DNA of 64,000 bases from positions 844,000 to 907,999 of the forward strand of contig NZ_LMFI01000001.1 in the NCBI RefSeq assembly GCF_001426745.1, given 5' to 3'. The notes below the pieces were generated by a model. It did not search any database, was not told where the DNA came from, and worked only from the letters and a program-made list of their open reading frames with translations. Shown here piece after piece: positions 1 through 11,208 of this stretch (its first letter is position 1; each line of letters opens with the position of its first letter). This DNA comes from Nocardioides sp. Root140 (lineage in GTDB: Bacteria; Actinomycetota; Actinomycetes; Propionibacteriales; Nocardioidaceae). A program made the translations under genes and the position numbers.

Positions 1-23
1 GCTCCGCCCGTCCGGGAACGGAC

Positions 24-764
24 GTGCCCGAGCAGACCGTCCCGACGCCGCTCGTGGGGCCGGATGCGTCCGACGTCGCCGACGCCCCGATCCGGACCGC
101 CGAGTCGCCCGCCGAGTCGCCCGTCGGGTCGCCGGTCGCGGCTGTCCGGACGGACGAGACCGACCGGACCGACGTACCCCAGCGGCAGCCGGGAGTGCTG
201 AGCAGCCGCGGCACCACGAAGGTGCTGGCCGGTGTGCTGGCCGTCCTGCTCCTGGTCGGCCTGGGCGAGGTCGTGACCTGGGCCGTGGCCCGCGGCGACT
301 CCGGGGACTCCGGCAGCAGCGCGGCCGTGCTCGACTTCGGTGAGCCGTACACGGTGACCAAGGAGCCGGTGAAGGTGCCGATGGCCGACTGGCGCGACGC
401 CACCGACTCGGCGGTCAAGTCGGTCACCGAGATCCTCAACGTGTCCTGGAAGGACTACGACCAGAACCTCGACGACGCGTCGAAGTACATCACCGACCGG
501 TTCGCGAAGGAGTACTCCGCGACCACCAAGGACACCCGTGACCTGTTCCTCAAGAGCAAGGCGGAGTACGACTTCGCGGTCGTCGGTGCCTCGGTCGTGG
601 AGGCGCAGCCCGACGAGGTGGCCAGCCTGCTGTTCCTCAACCAGTTCGTCTACAAGGGCGAGGGCAAGCAGCGCACCGGTCCCGAGATCTACCCGGTCCG
701 GGTGATGGTGCGCATGGTGCGCACCGACTCCGGCTGGAAGATCGACGAGCTGCACGCACTCTGA
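24..764 (+). CDS. Mce-associated membrane protein, probable last gene of an mce operon
   Basis: The protein has a hydrophilic, Asp/Thr/Pro-rich N-terminus of about 65 residues, one membrane segment (about residues 68-90), then an outward domain rich in 'WRDATDSAVKSV' and 'YITDRFAKEY'-type text ending in '...RTDSGWKIDELHAL'. This layout and ending are typical of the Mce-associated proteins that close mce lipid-uptake operons in actinobacteria; they are thought to stabilise the Mce complex at the membrane. The GTG at 24 is the first possible start inside the window, but the frame stays open to the left edge, so the true start may lie upstream. A KstR-type site and steroid genes follow directly, so this is most likely an mce4-type (sterol) operon; that link is inference because the rest of the operon is not visible. 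Confidence 0.75.
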   Translation: MPEQTVPTPLVGPDASDVADAPIRTAESPAESPVGSPVAAVRTDETDRTDVPQRQPGVLSSRGTTKVLAGVLAVLLLVGLGEVVTWAVARGDSGDSGSSAAVLDFGEPYTVTKEPVKVPMADWRDATDSAVKSVTEILNVSWKDYDQNLDDASKYITDRFAKEYSATTKDTRDLFLKSKAEYDFAVVGASVVEAQPDEVASLLFLNQFVYKGEGKQRTGPEIYPVRVMVRMVRTDSGWKIDELHAL

Positions 765-825
765 TCCGGGACATTCGTCCCGCGTGCTGGACTTTGCGGA
801 ACAGCCCGGCTAACTTGGGCAAAAC

Positions 826-839
826 TAGAACACGTTCCA
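826..839. promoter_or_regulatory. KstR operator 1 (ferredoxin reductase operon)
   Basis: TAGAACACGTTCCA fits the published KstR consensus TnnAACnnGTTnnA exactly, with a palindromic core GAACACGTTC at 828-837. It lies about 60 bp before the ATG at 898, in the only gap between the mce-type gene and the redox/SDR operon. A gene 88% like known KstR regulators in overall layout lies 4 kb downstream (the likeness is judged by eye, not computed). Confidence 0.85.
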
Positions 840-897
840 CCAAGTTGCTCAGGCGAGGCGCTTGAGTCCCGTGCGTCCGGAGGGGAAGGATCAGGCC

Positions 898-1890
898 ATG
901 TCGCCCTCAGAACCTGCCCCCGAACACCTCGAGACCGACCTGATCATCGTCGGTGCCGGACCCACCGGTCTGTTCAGTGCCTACTACGCCGGGTTCCGGG
1001 GCATGCGGGTCGCGGTGATCGACTCGCTGCCCGAGCTCGGTGGCCAGATCACCGCGATGTACCCGGAGAAGGCGATCCTCGACGTGGCCGGCTTCCCGAC
1101 CGTCAAGGGACGTGAGCTGGTCGCGGGTCTCGTGGAGCAGGCCAACACCGCCAGCCCGTCGTACCTCCTGGGCCGTACGGCGACGTCGCTGGACTCGACC
1201 GACGACGACGTGACGATCGGGTTGGCAGACGGCAGCACCGTGCGCGGCCGCGCCGTCCTGATCACCGCCGGCATCGGCAAGTTCAGTCCGCGTCCGCTGC
1301 CCGCCGCCGATGGGTGGCAGGGACGTGGCGTCGAGTTCTTCGTGCCCAGCTTCGAGCCGTACGCCGGCAAGGACGTGATCATCGTCGGCGGAGGAGACAG
1401 TGCGTTCGACTGGGCGATCCACCTCGAGCCGATGGCCCGTTCGGTGACGCTGGTCCACCGCCGCGACGCCTTCCGTGCCCACGAGCGCACGGTGCAGAAG
1501 GTCCGCGACTCGTCGGTCGAGATCGTGACCCGGGCCGAGGTTTCCGAACTGCGCGGTGACCCCGACCTGGCGGAGGCCGTCATCACCGTCGACGGCGAGA
1601 AGTCGATGCGGCCCGTGCAGGCCGTCGTCGCCGCCCTCGGCTTCGTGGCCGACCTCGGACCCATGAAGGAGTGGGGCCTCGAGCTCGAGAAGCGCCACGT
1701 CGTCGTCGACCCGTCGATGCGCACGAACCTGCCGCGGGTCTTCGCCGCCGGTGACATCACCGAGTACCCCGGCAAGGTCCGGCTCATCGCGGTCGGCTTC
1801 GGCGAGGCGGCCACGGCGGTCAACAACGCCGCCGTCGTGATCGACCCCGCGGCCCACGTGTTCCCCGGCCACTCGAGTGAAGGAAGCTGA
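898..1890 (+). CDS. Ferredoxin--NAD(P)+ reductase, thioredoxin-reductase-like (type 2)
   Basis: A 330-residue flavoprotein with an FAD-binding GAGPTG (residues 19-24), a second dinucleotide fold GGGDSA (164-169) for NAD(P)H, and the late FAD motif 'VFAAGDITEYPGK'. This is the architecture of bacterial TrxR-like ferredoxin reductases, which lack the CxxC redox pair of true thioredoxin reductase; none is seen here. The start is set at ATG 898 because AGGGGAAGGA ends 7 nt before it; a GTG/TTG start farther upstream (862) lacks such a site. It ends in a TGATG overlap with the next gene. Together with the ferredoxin two genes on, it could form an NAD(P)H-reductase-ferredoxin chain feeding steroid P450s or ring oxygenases; this partner role is inferred from context. 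Confidence 0.88.
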   Translation: MSPSEPAPEHLETDLIIVGAGPTGLFSAYYAGFRGMRVAVIDSLPELGGQITAMYPEKAILDVAGFPTVKGRELVAGLVEQANTASPSYLLGRTATSLDSTDDDVTIGLADGSTVRGRAVLITAGIGKFSPRPLPAADGWQGRGVEFFVPSFEPYAGKDVIIVGGGDSAFDWAIHLEPMARSVTLVHRRDAFRAHERTVQKVRDSSVEIVTRAEVSELRGDPDLAEAVITVDGEKSMRPVQAVVAALGFVADLGPMKEWGLELEKRHVVVDPSMRTNLPRVFAAGDITEYPGKVRLIAVGFGEAATAVNNAAVVIDPAAHVFPGHSSEGS

Positions 1891-2384
1891 TGTCCGGACG
1901 TGACGCCGTACGCCTCGATGACGCGGAGCTCGACGCGTTCCTGCGCGACAACGTCAAGGTGCAGGTGGCCACCGTCGGTACCGACGGCACCGCCCACCTG
2001 ACCACGCTGTTCTACGTCGTGCTCGATGACGGCCGCCTCGCGTTCTGGACCTACGGCCGCTCGCAGAAGATCCGCAACCTCGAGCGCGACCCGCGGATCA
2101 CCTGCCTCGTCGAGGACGGCACCGACTACTTCGAGCTGCGCGGTGCCTCCCTCAAGGGAGTCGCGGAGCTGGTCCTTGACCCCGACCGCATCTTCGCGAT
2201 CGGCAGCGCCGTGGCCACCCGCATGGTCGGTGCGGCCTCGTTCGAGCAGCTCGGCGACGTCGGCGCTGCCGAAGTACGCCGCCAGGCGGCCAAGCGGGTC
2301 GCCGTCATCGTCACGCCCGAGCGGGTCAGCTCCTGGGACCACCGCAAGATGCTCGAGCCGCAGTCAGCACCCACGGAAGGATGA
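1890..2384 (+). CDS. PPOX-class split-barrel flavin/F420-binding protein
   Basis: A 164-residue protein of the pyridoxamine-5-phosphate-oxidase-like split-barrel family. The N-terminal 'VATVGTDGTAHLTTLFYVVLDD' strand pattern, 'FWTYGRSQKIRNLERDPR' and 'CLVEDGTDYFELRG' are typical of the actinobacterial PPOX group that uses F420, FMN or heme. Its start overlaps the reductase stop by one base and it is followed within 4 bp by the ferredoxin, so it belongs to the same operon. Substrate unknown. A role in reducing or sensing a steroid-pathway intermediate is possible from the KstR-site context, but nothing in the sequence proves it. Confidence 0.8.
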   Translation: MSGRDAVRLDDAELDAFLRDNVKVQVATVGTDGTAHLTTLFYVVLDDGRLAFWTYGRSQKIRNLERDPRITCLVEDGTDYFELRGASLKGVAELVLDPDRIFAIGSAVATRMVGAASFEQLGDVGAAEVRRQAAKRVAVIVTPERVSSWDHRKMLEPQSAPTEG

Positions 2385-2388
2385 TCAG

Positions 2389-2583
2389 ATGAAGATCAAG
2401 GTCGACTTCGACCTGTGTGAGTCGAACGCCCTGTGCGAGGCGCTCGCCCCCGACGTCTTCGAGCTCGACGACGACGACTACCTGGAGGTCAAGCAGGAGG
2501 ACGTCACCGACGAGAACCGCGACGGCGTGCAGCGGGCGGTCGCCGCCTGCCCGCGCTCGGCCATCTCGATCGTGGAGGACTGA
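2389..2583 (+). CDS. fdxD: Small [3Fe-4S]-type ferredoxin (FdxD-like)
   Basis: A 64-residue acidic ferredoxin. Cys10 and Cys16 (C-x5-C) and Cys54 in 'ACP' are the three ligands expected of P450-partner [3Fe-4S] ferredoxins; the fourth ligand position of 4Fe-4S forms is not a Cys (the first loop reads CESNALC). In Mycobacterium tuberculosis the ferredoxin gene fdxD (Rv3503c) sits directly before hsd4A/chsB1 (Rv3502c) and the mce4 operon in the KstR regulon. The same ferredoxin-then-SDR order is seen here, supporting the name. Likely function: deliver electrons to steroid side-chain P450s. The physiological P450 is not in the window. Confidence 0.88.
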   Translation: MKIKVDFDLCESNALCEALAPDVFELDDDDYLEVKQEDVTDENRDGVQRAVAACPRSAISIVED

Positions 2584-2587
2584 GTCG

Positions 2588-3490
<903 letters not shown>

Positions 3491-3555
3491 CCGCTCGTCA
3501 TCCACGTGCCGGCGTCGTCCGGCCACTCAACCGTTCCCGTTCGAGAGGACTCACC

Positions 3556-4311
3556 ATGGGCCGACTGGCCGGCAAGATCGCGATCGTCACCGGCGGCGCT
3601 CAAGGACAGGGCGCGGCCATCGCGCGGGCCTTCGTCGCAGAAGGAGCGCAGGTCGTCATCGCCGACATCGCCGAGGAGGCGGGGGAGAAGCTCGCCGCCG
3701 AGCTGGGGGAGGCCGCCCGCTTCCAGCGGCACGACGTCAGCGACGAGGCCTCCTGGACGTCGGTCGTGGAGTTCACCGCCGCCACGTTCGGCGACGTCAA
3801 CGTGCTGGTCAACAACGCGGGCATCCTGCGGTTCGGCGAGATCCACAAGATGGACCTCGACGAGTTCGACCTGGTCGTCCGCATCAACCAACGCGGCACG
3901 TTCCTCGGCATGCGCGCCGTCGTACCCACGATGCGCAGGAACAAGCAGGGGTCGATCGTGAACGCCTCGTCGGTCGAGGGGCTCGCGGGCATGGGCAGCC
4001 TGGCGGCGTACACCGGCACGAAGTTCGCGATCCGCGGGATGACCAAGGCGGCGGCGCTCGAGCTCGGCAGCCGCGGCATCCGGGTCAACTCCGTGCACCC
4101 CGGCATGATCGACACCGGCATGACGCGCGAGCACGGTGGCGACGCGGCCATGGAGTACGGCGCCAGCAAGGTGCCGATGCGACGCGTGGGAACCCCGGAG
4201 GACATCGCCCCGCTCTACGTCTACCTGGCCAGCGACGAGAGCGGCTACGTCACCGGCGCCGAGATCGCCGTCGACGGCGGCGTCACCGCCACCCACGCCT
4301 TCGGCGGCTGA
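3556..4311 (+). CDS. Short-chain dehydrogenase, 3(20)-hydroxysteroid dehydrogenase-like
   Basis: A 251-residue SDR with 'TGGAQGQGA' cofactor loop, 'NNAG', catalytic 'NASSVEG' Ser, and Y-T-G-T-K. The order 'GRLAGKIAIVTGGA', 'SSVEGLAGM', 'YTGTKFAIRGMTKAAALELG', 'VHPGMIDTGMT' closely follows the FabG3/3alpha,20beta-hydroxysteroid dehydrogenase group (Rv2002 in M. tuberculosis). AGAGGA precedes the ATG by about 8 nt. It follows hsd4A after 65 bp, with no promoter-like site noticed, so it is probably the last gene of the KstR-site operon. Other small-molecule ketone/alcohol substrates cannot be excluded. Confidence 0.8.
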   Translation: MGRLAGKIAIVTGGAQGQGAAIARAFVAEGAQVVIADIAEEAGEKLAAELGEAARFQRHDVSDEASWTSVVEFTAATFGDVNVLVNNAGILRFGEIHKMDLDEFDLVVRINQRGTFLGMRAVVPTMRRNKQGSIVNASSVEGLAGMGSLAAYTGTKFAIRGMTKAAALELGSRGIRVNSVHPGMIDTGMTREHGGDAAMEYGASKVPMRRVGTPEDIAPLYVYLASDESGYVTGAEIAVDGGVTATHAFGG

Positions 4312-4318
4312 ATTCTCG

Positions 4319-4405
4319 ATACTCCCTGACGTTTCGGTCCTCAGGAGGGCCGAAACGTCAGGGAGTATCCCGATTCTGGGGCCGAAACGTCAGGGAGTAT
4401 CCCGA
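4319..4405. repeat. Perfect 19-bp inverted repeat plus third direct copy
   Basis: Arms at 4319-4337 and 4350-4368 (core CTGACGTTTCGG / CCGAAACGTCAG) are perfectly complementary with a 12-nt loop. A third copy in the second orientation lies at 4382-4400; the direct repeat including flank is 24 nt (4350-4373 and 4382-4405). It occupies the gap between the convergent SDR and kstR genes. It may end transcription from both sides, or be a REP-like mobile palindrome; there is no run of T. Confidence 0.85.
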
Positions 4406-4428
4406 GGGGGCGTGAGCGAGGGATCGGC

Positions 4429-5034
4429 TCAGCGCAGGAGGAGGCGGACGGCGACGGACATGGAGGTCTCCACGTCGGTGGCCGAGGAGCGGCCGGTGAC
4501 CCAGCCGACGAGCGAGGAGAGCCAGACGTCGCCGATGACCCGGGCGATCGCGATCTCCTCCTCGGTGGGCTCGGCGTCGCCGGTGCGGGTGCCCATCGCC
4601 TCGGTCAGCACCGAGGTGAGCATCATGCCGACGTGGTGGATCTCGGTCGAGACGCTGGCGTCGGCGAACATGAACGCGCGGGTGAGGGCCTCGGTGAGGT
4701 TGGGGTCCTTCTGGAGGATCTTGGTGGTCCGGCCGAGCACGTAGTTGACCCGCTGCTCGGCGGTGTCTCCCGGGATCGGCTTGCCGGACATCGCGGCCTG
4801 GGAGCGCTCGAACTCGCGGCCCAGGGCGGAGACCAGCAGGTGGATCTTGGAGGGGAAGTAGCGGTAGAGCGTGCCGAGCGCGACGTCGGCCTGGTCGGCC
4901 ACGGCGCGCATCTGTACGGCGTCGAAGCCGCCGCGGGAGGCCAACGCGATCGTGGCGTCGAGGATGCGCTTGCGGCGCTCCCTCTGGGCGGCCGAACCGA
5001 GCTCTTCCTGGCTGAGGGAGTTCAGGGCATTCAT
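4429..5034 (-). CDS. kstR: TetR-family steroid-catabolism repressor KstR
   Basis: A 201-residue TetR regulator. The N-terminal helix 'RERRKRILDATIALASRGG', the helix-turn-helix near residues 43-62 ('AVADQADVALGTLYRYF') and 'PSKIHLLVSALGREF' match, nearly word for word from memory, the KstR protein of M. tuberculosis (Rv3574). The ligand domain keeps 'LTEALTRAFMFADAS' and 'ARVIGDVWLSSLVGW'. KstR is released from DNA by 3-oxo-4-cholestenoyl-CoA-type ligands. GAGAGGAAAG precedes the ATG. A KstR-type site lies about 140 bp upstream, in the divergent region shared with the glycosyltransferase, so self-control is likely. Neighbouring sites at 826, 8985, 13925 and 16376 define its likely local regulon. 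Confidence 0.92.
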   Translation of the reverse strand: MNALNSLSQEELGSAAQRERRKRILDATIALASRGGFDAVQMRAVADQADVALGTLYRYFPSKIHLLVSALGREFERSQAAMSGKPIPGDTAEQRVNYVLGRTTKILQKDPNLTEALTRAFMFADASVSTEIHHVGMMLTSVLTEAMGTRTGDAEPTEEEIAIARVIGDVWLSSLVGWVTGRSSATDVETSMSVAVRLLLR

Positions 5035-5172
5035 TGCTTTCCTCTCTCATCAGGGATACTCGTGTGACGCAACCCACGGGTAACTTGGGGGATCGGCGCC
5101 GCGTTCTTGAAACGAAACCGCATTCTACGGCGTTGGACTCTCCGCATACGCTACTGCCTCGTGGGCCATAAT

Positions 5173-5186
5173 AGGAACACGTTCCA
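5173..5186. promoter_or_regulatory. KstR operator 2 (kstR / glycosyltransferase divergent region)
   Basis: AGGAACACGTTCCA keeps the AAC-AC-GTT core and a 12-bp perfect palindrome (GGAACACGTTCC, 5174-5185); only the outer first T of the KstR consensus is A. It lies 59 bp before the glycosyltransferase ATG and about 140 bp before kstR, in the 210-bp divergent gap, so it could control both. Confidence 0.8.
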
Positions 5187-5244
5187 CTTCTCGTGTCGTC
5201 GACGCGTGACGGGATCCGGGCCGAACAGGAAGAAGGTGACAGTG

Positions 5245-6498
5245 ATGCGCGTGGCACTGCTGTCCTATCGGAGCAAGCCCCACTGTGGGGGTCAGGGCGT
5301 CTACATCCGTCACCTGAGCCGCGAGCTGGTCGCGCTGGGTCACGAGGTCGAGGTCTTCTCCGGCCAGCCGTACCCCGAGCTCGACGAGGGCGTGAGGCTG
5401 ACCAAGGTGCCCAGCCTCGACCTCTACCGCGAGCCCGACCCGTTCCGGGTCCCGAAGCTGAAGGAGTTCCGCGACCTGGTCGACGTCGAGGAGTTTCTCA
5501 CGATGTGCACGGCCGGGTTCCCCGAGCCGAAGACCTTCAGCAAGCGCGTCGCCAGGATCATCAAGGCCCGCCGTGCCGACTTCGACGTCGTGCACGACAA
5601 CCAGGTGCTCGGCCACGGCATGGTCGACATCATGGACGCCGGCATCCCGCTGGTCACCACGTTGCACCACCCGATCACCTTCGACCGCCGCGTCGACCTC
5701 GCCGCCGCCCCCAACTGGCGCAAGCGGCTGACCCTGCGCCGTTGGTACGGCTTCCTGCGCATGCAGGGCAAGGTGGCCCGCCGCGCGGTCAAGGTGCTCA
5801 CCCCGTCCGAGTCCTCGGCCCGCGACATCGTGGCCGACTTCGGTGTCGACCCGTCGAGGATCCAGGTGATCCCGCTCGGGGCCGACGACGTGTTCTCCCC
5901 GCCGACCAAGCCCCGCGTGCCCGGGCGCATCGTCGCGATGGCCAGTGCCGACGCGCCGATCAAGGGCGTGCACACGCTCCTCGAGGCGTTCGCCAAGCTG
6001 CGCACCGAGCGCGACCTCGAGCTGCTCATGGTCACCAAGCCCGAGGCGGGCGGCCGCACCGAGAAGCTCATCGAGAAGCTCGCGATCGGCGATGCGGTCC
6101 GCTTCGTCAACGGCATCTCGGACGCCGAGCTGGTCGAGGTGATGGGCTCCGCCGAGCTGGCCGTCGTGCCGTCCCTCTACGAAGGCTTCTCCCTCCCGAC
6201 CGCCGAGCTGATGGCCTGCGAGACACCGCTGGTGGTCAGCCGGGCCGGCGCCATCCCCGAGGTGGTCGGACCCGACGGGCTCTGCGCCGACCTGGTCGAA
6301 CCGGGCAACGTCGAGGAGCTGCGCGAGGCCATCGCCGCGCTGCTCGACGACCCCGAGCGCCGGGCCCGCATGGGCCGGGCCGGCCGCGAGCGGGTCCTGC
6401 AGACGTTCAGCTGGCGAGCAGTTGCTGCGGCCACCGCGGCGGCGTACGACGAAGTGATCGAGAACCACCACGCAAGGGGAACCAATGCTGACCGTTGA
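5245..6498 (+). CDS. Glycosyltransferase family 4 (GT-B fold)
   Basis: A 417-residue GT-B enzyme. The N-terminal 'GGQGVYIRHL' loop (from residue 15) and the C-terminal 'PSLYEGFSLPTAE' with Glu313 and Glu321 (E-x7-E) are hallmarks of retaining GT4 enzymes that use nucleotide-sugar donors. No signal peptide or membrane helix is visible, so it likely acts at the cytoplasmic face. ATG 5245 is chosen because AGGAAGAAGGTGA lies just before it; an in-frame GTG precedes it by one codon. Its end overlaps the next gene by 14 bp, showing tight coupling to the methyltransferase. Acceptor unknown. The KstR-type site upstream ties it to steroid growth, which is unusual for a glycosyltransferase. Confidence 0.85.
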   Translation: MRVALLSYRSKPHCGGQGVYIRHLSRELVALGHEVEVFSGQPYPELDEGVRLTKVPSLDLYREPDPFRVPKLKEFRDLVDVEEFLTMCTAGFPEPKTFSKRVARIIKARRADFDVVHDNQVLGHGMVDIMDAGIPLVTTLHHPITFDRRVDLAAAPNWRKRLTLRRWYGFLRMQGKVARRAVKVLTPSESSARDIVADFGVDPSRIQVIPLGADDVFSPPTKPRVPGRIVAMASADAPIKGVHTLLEAFAKLRTERDLELLMVTKPEAGGRTEKLIEKLAIGDAVRFVNGISDAELVEVMGSAELAVVPSLYEGFSLPTAELMACETPLVVSRAGAIPEVVGPDGLCADLVEPGNVEELREAIAALLDDPERRARMGRAGRERVLQTFSWRAVAAATAAAYDEVIENHHARGTNADR

Positions 6499-7232
6499 CT
6501 TCGACCGACTGGGCCTCCGGCCCGGTGAGCGCGTGCTCGACATGGGCGCCGGGGCCGGACGCCACGCCTTCGAGATGTACCGCCGCGGTGCCGACGTGGT
6601 CGCCTTCGACCGCGACGCCGACGAGCTGTCGAACGTGCTCGACCTCTTCGGTGCGATGAAGGAGGCCGGCGAGGTGCCCGACGGTGCCGAGGCCGACATC
6701 AAGGAGGGCGACGCGCTCGCCCTGCCGTTCGCCGACGGCGAGTTCGACCGCATCGTCGCCGCCGAGATCCTCGAGCACATCACGGCCGACGTCGAGGCGA
6801 TCAGGGAGCTGATCCGGGTGCTGCGCCCCGGTGGCACCCTCGCCGTCTCGGTGCCGCGCTGGCTGCCCGAGGTGATCAACTGGAAGCTCTCCTCGGACTA
6901 CCACAACGCCGAGGGCGGTCACATCCGCATCTACACCGACCACGAGCTGATCGACAAGGTCACCAAGGGCGGGCGCGACAACGACGGAACCCCGGGCGAC
7001 GCGATGATCTTCGAGGGCAAGGGCTACGCCCACGGCCTGCACTCGCCGTACTGGTGGATCAAGTGCGCGGTCGGCGTGAACAACGACCAGCACCCGCTCG
7101 TGAAGGCCTACCACCAGGTGCTGGTGTGGGACATCATGAAGACCCCGCGTTGGAGCACCGTCACCCGGCTCGCCGAGAAGGCGCTCAACCCGGTGATCGG
7201 CAAGAGCATGGTCCTCTACTTCCGCAAGCCGG

Positions 7233-7243
<11 letters not shown>
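6485..7243 (+). CDS. Class I SAM-dependent methyltransferase
   Basis: A 252-residue Rossmann methyltransferase with motif I 'VLDMGAGAGRH' (residues 17-27), acidic motif II 'VVAFDRDADEL', motif 'PFADGEFDRIVAAEILEH' and 'VLRPGGTLAVSVP'. The last 100 residues carry an unusual aromatic stretch ('HSPYWWIKCAVGVNN') that is likely specific to its acceptor. It starts 14 bp inside the glycosyltransferase and ends 11 bp inside the toroid gene, so all three are translationally coupled. Substrate unknown; a sugar or lipid product of the neighbouring glycosyltransferase is a reasonable but unproven guess. Confidence 0.85.
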
Positions 7244-9050
<1,807 letters not shown>

Positions 9051-9069
9051 CGACGAAGAAGGAGTGACT

Positions 9070-11196
9070 GTGTCCCTCGGTATCAGCGACGAGCACCGCG
9101 AGCTCGGCGACTCCCTGCGCAAGTGGGCCGGCTCGCTCGGTGCCATCGACGAAGTGCGTGCCGCGGAACACGACGCGTCCGCCGCCTTCGGCCAGACCTG
9201 GGCGGCACTCGTCGAGATGGGCGTCCCGGCGATCGGCGTACCCGAGGGTGCCGGCGGTGGCGGGGGTTCCGTGCTCGACGTGGCGGTGGCGCTCGAGGCC
9301 TGCGCCCACCGGATGCTCCCGGGGCCCTTGCTGGGTACGGCGGTCGCGGCGGCGCTGCTCGGCGAGACGTCGGACGTCGCCGGTGCCCTGGCCCGTGGCG
9401 AGATGTCCGTGGGTCTCGGACTCGTGCCGTCCCTCACGGTCGACGATCGGACGGTGTCCGGGCACGTCGACGTCGTCTGGGACGCCCCGTCGGTCACGCA
9501 CCTCCTGCTCGGTGCCTCAGGTGATCGCTGGTTCGTCGTACCGTCGACGCTGGCCGAGGTGACTCCCTCCATCGGACCGGACCTGTCCCGCCGCTTCGGC
9601 TCCGTCGACCTCGTCGCAGTGCCGCTCTCCGAAGTCGTCGAGGTGCCCACGATCGATGCCGCGCTGCTGCGCCGTACGGCGGTCACGCTCGCTGCCGCGG
9701 AGGCCGCCGGCGTCTCCCGGTGGTGCCTCGACACGGCGGTGGAGTACGCCGGTGTGCGTGAGCAGTTCGGTGCGAAGATCGGCTCGTTCCAGGCGATCAA
9801 GCAGCTGTGCGCCGGCATGCTCGAGACCGCCGAGGCCGTCACCGCGGTCGCCTGGGACGCCGCCTCGATCGCGTTCGGCGACGACGACCAGTGGGCCTTC
9901 GCGGCCGACGTGGCCGGCACGATCGCCTTCGACGGCGCGGTGCAGGTCGCTCAGGACTGCATCCAGGTGCTCGGCGGTATCGGCTTCACCTTCGAGCACG
10001 ACGCCCACTTCTACCTGCGCCGCGCAACCACGCTGCGCGCGCTGTTGGGCGACTCCGACACCTTCGCGGCGTCCCTCACCGACGCTGCCGAGAACGGCGT
10101 ACGACGCTCGGTCCGGCTCGACTTCGAGGGCGAGGGCGAGGACGAGCCGGTGCGCGAGCGGATCCGCCCGCAGGTCGAGCAGCTGGCCACCCTGGACGAT
10201 GACGCGCAGCGCCGGGCCCTGGTCGAGTCGGGCCTGTTCATGCCGCACTGGCCGACGCCCTGGGGGCAGGACGCGTCACCGCTGGAGCAGCTCGTGATCG
10301 ACCAGGAGCTTGCGGCAGCGGGCGTCGCACGGGCCGACCTCAAGATCGGCGGCTGGGCGGTGCCGACGATCCTCGCGCACGGCAGCGAGGCCCAGCGCGA
10401 GCAGTTCGTGCGACCCACGCTGCGCGGCGAGATCGTCTGGTGCCAGCTGTTCAGTGAGCCCGGCGCGGGCTCCGACCTGGCCTCGCTGCGCACCCGCGCG
10501 GTCAAGGTCGAGGGAGGCTGGCGGCTCACCGGCCAGAAGGTCTGGACCTCGCTCGCCCAGGACGCGCACTGGGCGATCTGCCTGGCCCGGACGAACCCGG
10601 AGGCCCCACAGCACAAGGGAATCACGTACTTCCTGCTGGACATGTCCAGCACCGGCATCGACGTACGACCCCTGCGTGAGCTGACCGGCGACGCGCTCTT
10701 CAACGAGGTCTTCCTCGACGACGTCTTCGTGCCCGACGACTGCGTTGTAGGCGAGGTCGACAACGGGTGGCGGCTGGCGCGCACCACGTTGGCCAACGAG
10801 CGTGTGGCGATGGCCGGCACCAAGCTCGACCTGAGTGTCGAGCGATCGGTTGCGCTGGCCGGGGGAGTCGGGGCCGCGCAGCGAGCCCGCATCGGACATG
10901 CCGTCGCACTCGCCACGGTCTGCTCACTACTCGGCGTGCGTACGACGCTGCGCTCGCTGGCCGGTGCCGGACCGGGTGCGGAGTCGAGCGTGGCCAAGCT
11001 GCTCACCGTGCGCAACCGTCAGGACGCGTCCGAGCTGGTCGTCGACCTGCTCGGGGACCGGGTCGTGCTCGGCGGGGAAGAGGTCGACGCGGCCGTGCAC
11101 GAGATGCTGCTGACTCGCTGCCTCTCGATCGCCGGAGGCACCACGCAGATCCTGCGCAACGTGGCGGCCGAGCGGATCCTCGGCCTGCCACGCTGA
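9070..11196 (+). CDS. fadE34: Fused two-domain acyl-CoA dehydrogenase, FadE34-type
   Basis: A 708-residue protein with two acyl-CoA dehydrogenase modules in tandem (about 1-350 and 360-708). The first has 'VAVALEACAHRMLPGPLLGTAVA' and 'VQVAQDCIQVLGGIGFTFEHDAHFYLRRA'; the second has the FAD/substrate motif 'WCQLFSEPGAGSDLASLRTRA', 'WTSLAQDAHWAICLART' and 'AGGTTQILRNVAAERILGLPR'. M. tuberculosis FadE34 (Rv3573c) is also a fused protein of about 711 residues, lies beside kstR, and acts on side-chain CoA esters of sterols/bile acids. The GTG at 9070 follows GAAGGAGTGA; reading farther upstream would run through the operator. Steroid-CoA dehydrogenation is inferred from length, fusion and synteny. 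Confidence 0.87.
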   Translation: MSLGISDEHRELGDSLRKWAGSLGAIDEVRAAEHDASAAFGQTWAALVEMGVPAIGVPEGAGGGGGSVLDVAVALEACAHRMLPGPLLGTAVAAALLGETSDVAGALARGEMSVGLGLVPSLTVDDRTVSGHVDVVWDAPSVTHLLLGASGDRWFVVPSTLAEVTPSIGPDLSRRFGSVDLVAVPLSEVVEVPTIDAALLRRTAVTLAAAEAAGVSRWCLDTAVEYAGVREQFGAKIGSFQAIKQLCAGMLETAEAVTAVAWDAASIAFGDDDQWAFAADVAGTIAFDGAVQVAQDCIQVLGGIGFTFEHDAHFYLRRATTLRALLGDSDTFAASLTDAAENGVRRSVRLDFEGEGEDEPVRERIRPQVEQLATLDDDAQRRALVESGLFMPHWPTPWGQDASPLEQLVIDQELAAAGVARADLKIGGWAVPTILAHGSEAQREQFVRPTLRGEIVWCQLFSEPGAGSDLASLRTRAVKVEGGWRLTGQKVWTSLAQDAHWAICLARTNPEAPQHKGITYFLLDMSSTGIDVRPLRELTGDALFNEVFLDDVFVPDDCVVGEVDNGWRLARTTLANERVAMAGTKLDLSVERSVALAGGVGAAQRARIGHAVALATVCSLLGVRTTLRSLAGAGPGAESSVAKLLTVRNRQDASELVVDLLGDRVVLGGEEVDAAVHEMLLTRCLSIAGGTTQILRNVAAERILGLPR

Positions 11197-11208
11197 CTCG
11201 GGTTGGAC

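Noticed and set aside
862..897. Upstream start for the ferredoxin reductase
   Set aside because: The extra 12 residues are not family-like and the ribosome site fits ATG 898.
984..2342. Long reading frame on the minus strand under the ferredoxin reductase and PPOX genes
   Set aside because: It is the shadow of strongly conserved plus-strand genes, common in GC-rich DNA, and has no family features.
4319..4405. Short CRISPR array
   Set aside because: Three copies, palindromic, unequal spacing and no cas genes.
5125..6879. 584-codon minus-strand frame below the glycosyltransferase
   Set aside because: His/Gly/Val/Arg-rich shadow text without domains; it also crosses the operator region.
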